A DNA stretch of 12,241 nucleotides from Burkholderiaceae bacterium (GTDB lineage: Bacteria; Pseudomonadota; Gammaproteobacteria; Burkholderiales; Burkholderiaceae), in NCBI GenBank assembly GCA_947372155.1, contig CANBSM010000105.1, forward strand, positions 1-12,241, read 5' to 3'. Positions 8,187 through 12,241 of the stretch are shown here, in pieces; within the stretch, counting starts at the first letter, position 1; every line of letters begins with the position of its first letter. Under the pieces are notes generated by a model. The model did not search any database. It had not been told where the DNA came from and was given only the letters and a program-made list of their open reading frames with translations. Position numbers and translations under genes: made by a program.

Positions 8187-8414
8187 ATGAGCAACGAGCA
8201 CGGAAGTCTAATTAAGTCCCCAAAACAACTCATCATCATGGTGTTTGCAAGCTTTTTTGTGCCACTCATCATCATTTTGCTGTTAATGGTGTTTGTTAAC
8301 AATGGCAAGCGTACAGATTCAGCAGCGTCTGCCGATCAAATCATTAAGCCAGTGGCGCAACTCAATTTTAAAGATGCTGCCGAGCCCGTGGCTCCTGCTG
8401 CTGGCGCCAAATAA
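8187..8414 (+). CDS. Small single-pass membrane protein; cytochrome c5-like anchor without haem domain
   Basis: A 75-residue protein: a short polar N-terminus (MSNEHGSLIKSPKQ), one long hydrophobic helix (about 15-37, rich in Ile/Leu/Val/Phe), then a periplasmic tail containing PVAQLNFKDAAEP and ending in an Ala/Pro-rich stretch. From memory, the first 60-odd residues look like the N-terminal anchor of Burkholderiales membrane-bound c5-type cytochromes. In those, a lysine-proline-lysine-glutamine motif before the helix and an RPVA-V-DA segment after it lead into a CxxCH domain. Here a TAA follows directly and no CxxCH is encoded before the terminator at 8432-8458. It has its own TATAAT box but little Shine-Dalgarno. 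It may be a truncation that has become a free microprotein, for example a respiratory-complex accessory subunit. The function is unknown. Confidence 0.75.
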   Translation: MSNEHGSLIKSPKQLIIMVFASFFVPLIIILLLMVFVNNGKRTDSAASADQIIKPVAQLNFKDAAEPVAPAAGAK

Positions 8415-8431
8415 GTCTTTAGCGCATATTC

Positions 8432-8458
8432 AAAAGCTGGCCTTGTGCCAGCTTTTTT
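8432..8458 (+). terminator. Strong intrinsic terminator
   Basis: AAAAGCTGGC (8432-8441) and GCCAGCTTTT (8447-8456) form a perfect 10-bp stem with a 5-nt loop (CTTGT), and the T tract extends to 8458. It ends transcription of the 75-residue membrane protein gene 17 nt after its stop. The A run on its 5' side makes it partly usable in reverse for convergent rsmI, which stops at 8467. Confidence 0.9.
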
Positions 8459-8466
8459 ATTTCTGT

Positions 8467-9360
8467 TTATTTACCCTTTGCATCTAACGCAATTTGGTAG
8501 GCCTCTTTTTTAGTGAGGCCTAAAGTTTGCGAGAGAACAGCAGCGATTTCTTTGCTGCCTAAGTAAGGGCTTAGTGCATTTGCCCATAGTAAAAGGGATG
8601 AATGCTCGGGGGCCTCGTCGTTACTGGGGGAGCGCCCTGCCACCACAATGACAAACTCACCCTTAAGGCTTTCTGCCACTTCGAGCCAGTTGGCAATTTC
8701 TTGCGCTTGAAGTGCTACCAGCTGCTCGAATTTTTTAGTTAGCTCGCGGCAGACTAAAAGCTGACGATCAGGATCTAAATTTTTTGCAAGCAATGTAAGT
8801 GTTTCTTTAATGTGATGCGGAGACTCAAAAAAGATACTTGCTTTTTTGCTGCCTGAAATGTCCTGCATGAGAGCATCACGCTCTTTAGTCTTATTGGGCC
8901 AAAAGCCTAAAAATTGAAAGCGCCCTTCCGAGTTATGCATTACTGATCCTGCTGCCGAGACCGCACTTGATACGGCGCTTGCCCCGGGAATGGGAATAAC
9001 TCTTAACCCTGCTTTTTGTACTTCATTTACTAGTCTCGCGCCTGGGTCTGAGACCCCTGGGGTCCCCGCATCTGAAATATATGCCCAACGCTCATTATTA
9101 GAAAGGTGCTGAATAACAGTTTGGGCGCCACTAATTTCATTGTGTTCGTGAAGCGCTAAACATTTTTTATGAATGCCAAATTGCTGGAGTAGCGCCGCAC
9201 TATGTCTAGTGTCTTCACAAGCAATCCCATCAACCGCATTTAAAACATGTAGGGCGCGCAATGTAATGTCGCCTAAGTTGCCGATTGGCGTAGCAACCAT
9301 ATATAGAGCCCCAGCAGGCAAATCCTGCTGTTTTAAAAAATCAAATGAGCCAAGTTCCAT
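8467..9360 (-). CDS. rsmI: 16S rRNA (cytidine1402-2'-O)-methyltransferase
   Basis: SAM-dependent enzyme that 2'-O-methylates C1402 of 16S rRNA in the ribosomal P site, together with RsmH-type N4 methylation. The 297-residue product has the tetrapyrrole-methylase fold. ATPIGNLGD (23-31), CEDTRHS (48-54), SDAGTPGVSDPGARLV (96-111), PIPGASA (123-129), and FFESPHH in the second half are all RsmI hallmarks. ATG 9360 leaves about 20 residues before the ATPIGNLGD block, as in other RsmI proteins; an internal ATG at 9300 (MVATPIG) is possible but less likely. It is divergent from diaA and convergent with the small membrane protein gene. Two perfect hairpins occur inside the coding region (8498-8522 and 9312-9330). 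Confidence 0.96.
   Translation of the reverse strand: MELGSFDFLKQQDLPAGALYMVATPIGNLGDITLRALHVLNAVDGIACEDTRHSAALLQQFGIHKKCLALHEHNEISGAQTVIQHLSNNERWAYISDAGTPGVSDPGARLVNEVQKAGLRVIPIPGASAVSSAVSAAGSVMHNSEGRFQFLGFWPNKTKERDALMQDISGSKKASIFFESPHHIKETLTLLAKNLDPDRQLLVCRELTKKFEQLVALQAQEIANWLEVAESLKGEFVIVVAGRSPSNDEAPEHSSLLLWANALSPYLGSKEIAAVLSQTLGLTKKEAYQIALDAKGK
8498..8522. repeat. 8-bp perfect hairpin inside rsmI 3' end
   Basis: TAGGCCTC (8498-8505) and GAGGCCTA (8515-8522) form an 8-bp GC-rich stem with a 9-nt loop containing a T6 run, within the last 20 codons of rsmI. With the terminator at 8432-8458 just downstream it would make a stable 3' end on the rsmI message. Confidence 0.5.
9312..9334. repeat. 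7-bp hairpin plus T4 near the rsmI start
   Basis: CAGCAGG (9312-9318) and CCTGCTG (9324-9330) pair perfectly around CAAAT, with TTTT at 9331-9334 on the plus strand. It lies in rsmI codons 9-17. In the plus direction it looks like a weak terminator facing antisense transcription towards diaA; on the minus strand it is an mRNA hairpin early in rsmI. Confidence 0.4.
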
Positions 9361-9476
9361 AGGGGTTGCCTGAGAAAAGTTAAATAATTAGTAAGAGAAT
9401 ACGTTGCTTTTGAGATAAGCTGATTGCTACAGAAATTAGGGCTTCTTTGGCGCATAATATTGTTATGGAAAAAGAG

Positions 9477-10067
9477 ATGAATGAACGTTTGCGTAAGCGT
9501 GCCTCCCAGCATTTTTTGGATAGCATTGCCGTCAAGCAAGAAGCAGAAAAGCTGCTGCCCGAATCGGTTGCTAAGGGCGTGCTGGCAATGGTGGATTGTT
9601 TGCGTGCTGGTGGTAAGGTGATGGCCTGTGGCAATGGTGGTTCTGCAGCCGACGCACAGCACTTTGCTGCAGAGCTCGTTGGGCGCTTTGAGAGAGAGCG
9701 CCAAGAGTTGGCTGCGATTGCTTTGACGACAGATACTTCAATTCTTACGGCTATTGGAAACGACTACAGTTACGATGAGATTTTTAGCAAGCAAGTACGC
9801 GGGCTTGGGAAGAAAGGTGACATTCTGCTGGGGATTTCAACCTCAGGAAATTCAAAGAATGTTGTCAATGCTATTGAGGCCGCAAAAAAACTTGGCATGA
9901 AAATCATCGCGTTTACTGGCAATGGCGGTGGAAAGATTGCTCAGCTATTGGACAAAGACGACATTCACTTGTGCGCACCATCAACACGAACTGCCCGCAT
10001 TCAAGAAACGCATCTGGTTTTAATCCATGCCTTATGTGATGGCGTAGACCACGTCCTCCTCGACTAA
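9477..10067 (+). CDS. diaA: SIS-domain protein, DiaA-like (phosphoheptose isomerase family)
   Basis: A 196-residue SIS-domain protein. DiaA binds DnaA and promotes timely initiation; its paralogue GmhA isomerises sedoheptulose 7-phosphate for LPS heptose synthesis. The sugar-phosphate-binding fold shows CGNGGSAADAQHFAAELVGRF, LTAIGND, GISTSGNS and a C-terminal RIQETHLVLIHALCD. The LTAIGND and DEIFSKQVR segments and the rsmI/BON neighbourhood favour DiaA. Retention of the AEL glutamate and the ETH histidine, corresponding to GmhA catalytic residues, means isomerase activity cannot be excluded. ATG 9477 aligns with DiaA N-termini (MxERI) and has GGAA six bases upstream; in-frame ATG 9465 and TTG 9447 are alternatives. 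It heads a likely operon with the BON lipoprotein and cytochrome genes. Confidence 0.88.
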   Translation: MNERLRKRASQHFLDSIAVKQEAEKLLPESVAKGVLAMVDCLRAGGKVMACGNGGSAADAQHFAAELVGRFERERQELAAIALTTDTSILTAIGNDYSYDEIFSKQVRGLGKKGDILLGISTSGNSKNVVNAIEAAKKLGMKIIAFTGNGGGKIAQLLDKDDIHLCAPSTRTARIQETHLVLIHALCDGVDHVLLD

Positions 10068-10101
10068 GCATTATTGTTACCCCAATATAGAAAATATTTA
10101 A

Positions 10102-10752
10102 ATGAAAATTTCATTCCTCAAAAGACTATTTCTTGCAGCGCTTGTCACAACCCAGATTTCTGGTTGTGCAGTAGTTGCTGTTGGTGGTGTGGCGGCGGGC
10201 GCAACCATCATGGCAGATCGTCGTACACCAGCAGTACAAGCTATTGATAAGGGTATTGAGTTAGAGGCAGGCAATGCGCTAGCGAAAAGATTTGGTGATA
10301 ACGCACACATTAACGTGACTTCTTTTAACCAAAAAGTATTGCTCACAGGCGAAGTGAGGGATGCCGACATCAAGGGTGAGGCAAGCGCTTATGTAAAGGC
10401 AATGAAGAATGCGCGCTCAGTATTTAATGAATTGGTTATTGGGCCAAACAGCAGCTACACAGCACGCGCAAACGATTCTTATCTCGAGTCTAAGATCAAA
10501 ACGCAAATGGTCTTTACAGATCAGCTACCGTCAAACTCTATGGCTATAGTGGCTGAGGGAAGCAGCGTATACCTTATGGGCATCTTGACGCAAGGCGAAG
10601 CGACTCTGGCCAAAAAAGTTGCAAGCAATACCAATGGCGTGAAAGATGTTTATGTTTACTTCGATATCATTTCTGAGGAAGAAAAAAATCGTTTAGAGAA
10701 ACAAGGCAAGGCTGATCAAACTCAACCTAGTAGCCCTCCAAAATTCCAATAA
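10102..10752 (+). CDS. dolP: Two-BON-domain outer-membrane lipoprotein (DolP/YraP-like)
   Basis: Envelope lipoprotein of the DolP (YraP) type, which in E. coli binds anionic phospholipid and supports outer-membrane integrity and the BAM complex. The 216-residue precursor has a basic, hydrophobic signal peptide ending in a lipobox I-S-G-C with lipidated Cys22. Ala follows at +2, so sorting to the outer membrane is expected. Two BON domains follow at about 49-117 (with VLLTGEV) and 122-190 (with VYLMGILTQGEA), then a polar Pro/Gln tail that appears disordered. It starts 34 nt after the diaA stop, matching the diaA-dolP order of enterobacteria. No clear Shine-Dalgarno is seen before ATG 10102. 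Confidence 0.93.
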   Translation: MKISFLKRLFLAALVTTQISGCAVVAVGGVAAGATIMADRRTPAVQAIDKGIELEAGNALAKRFGDNAHINVTSFNQKVLLTGEVRDADIKGEASAYVKAMKNARSVFNELVIGPNSSYTARANDSYLESKIKTQMVFTDQLPSNSMAIVAEGSSVYLMGILTQGEATLAKKVASNTNGVKDVYVYFDIISEEEKNRLEKQGKADQTQPSSPPKFQ

Positions 10753-10770
10753 TATTTTCGTAGGTTGGTG

Positions 10771-11136
10771 ATGTTAAAAAAGCGAGTGATTGTAAAAATA
10801 GTTTTTTTATTTACAACGCTCGCTTATTTCTTGCCTATTGCACATGCTAATGTTCAAGATGAGAATGCATTCACACTTGCAAAACAAAATGCATGTTTAG
10901 GTTGTCACGCAATCAATAAAAAAATTGTTGGCCCGAGCTTTGAATCCGTTGCTGGAAAATATAAGAACGACCCCAATGCTCAGGCATTTTTAAAAAATAA
11001 AATTGCCAAAGGAGGATCTGGTTCCTGGGGTGTTGTACCTATGCCGGCTAACACTAAATTAAGTGATGCGGAGCTATCTACATTAAGCGGCTGGATCTTG
11101 CGTGGAGCGCCCAAAAAAACTAACGGTGGAAATTAG
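10771..11136 (+). CDS. Small periplasmic class I cytochrome c
   Basis: Monohaem c-type cytochrome (c551/c552 style) exported to the periplasm as an electron carrier. The 121-residue precursor has a basic N-terminus (MLKKR), a hydrophobic core and a likely signal peptidase site after AHA (24-26). The haem motif CLGCH (42-46) follows shortly after, and Met91 in VVPMPAN is the probable sixth iron ligand, leaving a roughly 95-residue mature domain of the usual size. ATG 10771 is chosen because TAGG ends six bases upstream; GTG 10768 and TTG 10765 are in frame. It lies 18 nt after the BON lipoprotein gene, so it is probably cotranscribed. Its stop codon overlaps that of the convergent acetyltransferase gene. 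The redox partner is not evident. Confidence 0.93.
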   Translation: MLKKRVIVKIVFLFTTLAYFLPIAHANVQDENAFTLAKQNACLGCHAINKKIVGPSFESVAGKYKNDPNAQAFLKNKIAKGGSGSWGVVPMPANTKLSDAELSTLSGWILRGAPKKTNGGN

Positions 11137-11789
11137 CGCGCTAGAGTTGGCCTGCCCAGGAACCACCACCAGGCTTCATTAGAGCGCTTGAGGTTTTCTT
11201 TTAGCGCATAGTCCATGCCAGCCCACTGCTCATTGGCAGCTTCTTCCACAATGGTTGCGGGATTTGCTGGGGGGAGCTTAAGGCAAGCATCAGCATCACC
11301 ATAGGCGTACTCCACCGTCATTCCAGCCTTTTGCGCCAGATGCATCATTGCCTTGTTATTGGCAAGACAATGAACATAAAGAGTTTCTATGCTCGTATTA
11401 CGCGAATGAACCGCTGAGCGTTGCAATAAGGCTGTACCTAGGCCTTGAGAGCGCCCCTCCGGCAATACAGAAACTCCAAATTCCGCAGCTCGTGTTTGAC
11501 CTTTGCGCTCTGGCAAATAGGCCAAATGCGCCATGCCAACAAGGTTCAGGTTTAAATCAAACACACCAAAAATAGCGTCTTTATTGAAATCAAGGCCATC
11601 AACATAGTGACGAATCACTTCATCAGGGGTCTGAGTACCAAACCGTAGACGTCTATCTTCATCATTTAGTTGCAATAAATGGTTCAGTATTTCCTGTCTG
11701 TAGCCAGCGTGAAGTTCGCGAACAGGCACAGCCTGCCCAGCCGTATAGGGGCTTGACGGTAAGTGACTATTCGCTAATTTATTGTGCAT
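11133..11789 (-). CDS. GNAT family N-acetyltransferase
   Basis: Acetyl-CoA-dependent N-acetyltransferase of unknown substrate. The 218-residue protein has a GNAT core at about 23-165. The beta-strand segment FGVSVLPE (104-111) leads into motif A R-S-Q-G-L-G-T-A-L-L (113-122), the pyrophosphate-binding loop. The N-NKAMMHLAQKAGM helix (144-157) is motif B. A C-terminal extension of about 50 residues ends in a tryptophan-rich NEAWWWFLGR segment of unclear role. ATG 11789 is the first start; no strong Shine-Dalgarno is visible, and TAAGAT just upstream on this strand could be a -10 for a very short leader. The stop overlaps the cytochrome stop by 4 bp. It is divergent from the rRNA operon. Confidence 0.9.
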   Translation of the reverse strand: MHNKLANSHLPSSPYTAGQAVPVRELHAGYRQEILNHLLQLNDEDRRLRFGTQTPDEVIRHYVDGLDFNKDAIFGVFDLNLNLVGMAHLAYLPERKGQTRAAEFGVSVLPEGRSQGLGTALLQRSAVHSRNTSIETLYVHCLANNKAMMHLAQKAGMTVEYAYGDADACLKLPPANPATIVEEAANEQWAGMDYALKENLKRSNEAWWWFLGRPTLAR

Positions 11790-11823
11790 AGCAATATCTT
11801 AGCAGGAATAGGGGAAAGTTTCA

Positions 11824-12031
11824 GGGTTTTCCCTAGGTTTGTTGGAAATAAGCCAAATAAACATAAAAAAACAGCGTAATTTTTGGTTTGACTAGTCCAA
11901 AACCCAAAAAAACGAGAAATTATCAAAAAAAGTTGAATTTTTTTTCACAATGTAACCATTTGTTTTAATTGACTTTATTTTAAAAGTAGGAAAAAACTTA
12001 GGTTTTTTTAAGTAAAAGAGTACGAAAGGTG
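11824..12031 (+). promoter_or_regulatory. AT-rich region upstream of the rRNA promoter (UP element)
   Basis: This gene-free stretch is dominated by A and T runs (for example around 11934-11946, 11963-12000 and 12003-12011). The part next to the -35 box at 12032 fits an UP element contacted by the RNA polymerase alpha subunits, and the phased A/T tracts could bend DNA or bind Fis-like proteins. A hairpin TTTTGG/CCAAAA lies at 11881-11902. I find no coding sequence here. Confidence 0.5.
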
Positions 12032-12060
12032 TTGACGACCCAAAATAAGTGCGCTATAGT
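12032..12060 (+). promoter_or_regulatory. rRNA operon sigma70 promoter
   Basis: TTGACG (12032-12037) and TATAGT (12055-12060) are separated by exactly 17 bp, one mismatch from consensus in each hexamer. The start site should be near 12067. The AT-rich upstream DNA and the boxA-containing leader downstream support assignment as the rRNA promoter. The discriminator (CTCACCTC) is only moderately GC-rich. Confidence 0.85.
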
Positions 12061-12104
12061 CTCACCTCTCTGCTGAATGTTATTTGAAATACAAAACAAG
12101 TCAG

Positions 12105-12119
12105 CCCTCTTTAAAAATT
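12105..12119 (+). promoter_or_regulatory. boxA antitermination element
   Basis: CCCTCTTTAAAAATT closely matches the rRNA boxA (E. coli TGCTCTTTAACA), the RNA site bound by NusB/NusE for rRNA antitermination. It lies about 40 nt after the predicted start site, followed by a boxC-like TGTGGGT, as expected. Confidence 0.7.
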
Positions 12120-12152
12120 AGTCAACCGATAATTGTGGGTACTAAGTGAAAG

Positions 12153-12175
12153 CATCCAGTCCTTCGGGACAGATG
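12153..12175 (+). other. UUCG tetraloop hairpin in the rRNA leader
   Basis: GTCC (12159-12162), TTCG loop, GGAC (12167-12170), with an outer CATC/GATG stem (12153-12156, 12172-12175) and a small internal loop. It is a very stable RNA element, probably part of the leader fold used in 16S maturation. Confidence 0.65.
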
Positions 12176-12241
12176 TAAATAAATAGTACTCATAGACAGT
12201 AAAAAGATTTGGTTTTATTACCAAGTCAATTTCTTGAATGA

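Larger units (their letters stand above)
12067..12241 (+). other. 5' leader of an rRNA operon (pre-16S), partial
   Basis: Non-coding transcript leader running off the right edge. In order it contains a boxA-like element (CTCTTTAA core at 12107-12114) and a boxC-like ATTGTGGGT (12132-12140). A UUCG-capped hairpin follows, GTCC/GGAC (12159-12170), extended by CATC/GATG (12153-12175). Last is an 8-bp hairpin at 12206-12227 around TTTATT. The order matches rRNA leaders of proteobacteria. The mature 16S 5' end is not in the window and is inferred to follow within a short distance. Confidence 0.8.

Noticed and set aside
8293..8487. Second plus-strand frame overlapping the 75-residue membrane protein gene
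   Set aside because: It runs through the terminator hairpin and into rsmI; the first frame has the coherent transmembrane protein, so this is a shadow.
9333..9704. Minus-strand open frames across the rsmI/diaA junction
   Set aside because: They overlap the conserved start of diaA and the promoter region and resemble no known protein; the residues do not match YraN.

Overview
This window reads as ordinary chromosomal DNA of a free-living betaproteobacterium of the order Burkholderiales. Protein texture (AtpD with [10 protein letters not shown] and DELSPED, HemE, PriA, RsmI/DiaA/DolP) and moderate GC with AT-rich intergenic stretches look most like Polynucleobacter or a close relative. That placement is recognition from memory, not a search. 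I see no transposase, integrase, phage gene, CRISPR array or defence module.

Layout: (1) 1-3012, + strand: the last codons of what is probably atpG, then atpD and atpC (F1 ATP synthase beta and epsilon), then hemE (uroporphyrinogen decarboxylase), whose TTG start lies in the loop of a terminator-like hairpin. (2) 3013-3277: an AT-rich non-coding stretch with two consensus DnaA boxes plus a one-mismatch box 12 bp from one of them, just ahead of priA. (3) 3278-5404: priA, replication-restart helicase. (4) 5418-6535: a stand-alone gcvH (minus) divergent from a glyoxalase-II-like metallo-beta-lactamase-fold hydrolase (plus). (5) 6555-7935, minus: a three-histidine-box membrane fatty acid desaturase followed by a 61-residue CxxC/CxxC microprotein. 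(6) 8006-8081, minus: tRNA-Arg(CCG), bracketed by a 9-bp direct repeat. (7) 8187-8414: a 75-residue single-pass membrane protein that resembles the anchor of a c5-type cytochrome but has no haem domain; a strong terminator follows it. (8) 8467-9360, minus: rsmI, divergent from a plus-strand cluster of diaA-like SIS protein, dolP-like BON lipoprotein and a small periplasmic cytochrome c (9477-11136). This resembles the rsmI/lpoA-yraN-diaA-dolP neighbourhood of enterobacteria, but yraN is missing. (9) 11133-11789, minus: a GNAT acetyltransferase whose stop codon overlaps that of the cytochrome. (10) 11790-12241: a long AT-rich upstream region, a near-consensus sigma70 promoter with 17-bp spacing and a transcribed leader with a boxA-like element and hairpins. 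This is the promoter and leader of a ribosomal RNA operon whose 16S gene should begin just past the right edge.

Functional themes are energy (ATP synthase, cytochrome c, haem synthesis), replication control (DnaA boxes, priA, diaA) and envelope maintenance (desaturase, BON lipoprotein). A gene-dense core next to the atp operon and ahead of an rRNA operon transcribed rightwards suggests an origin-proximal location with the origin at or left of this window. I did not find a clearly new multi-gene system. The items most worth following up are the DnaA-box cluster, the haem-less cytochrome anchor and the hairpin over the hemE start.
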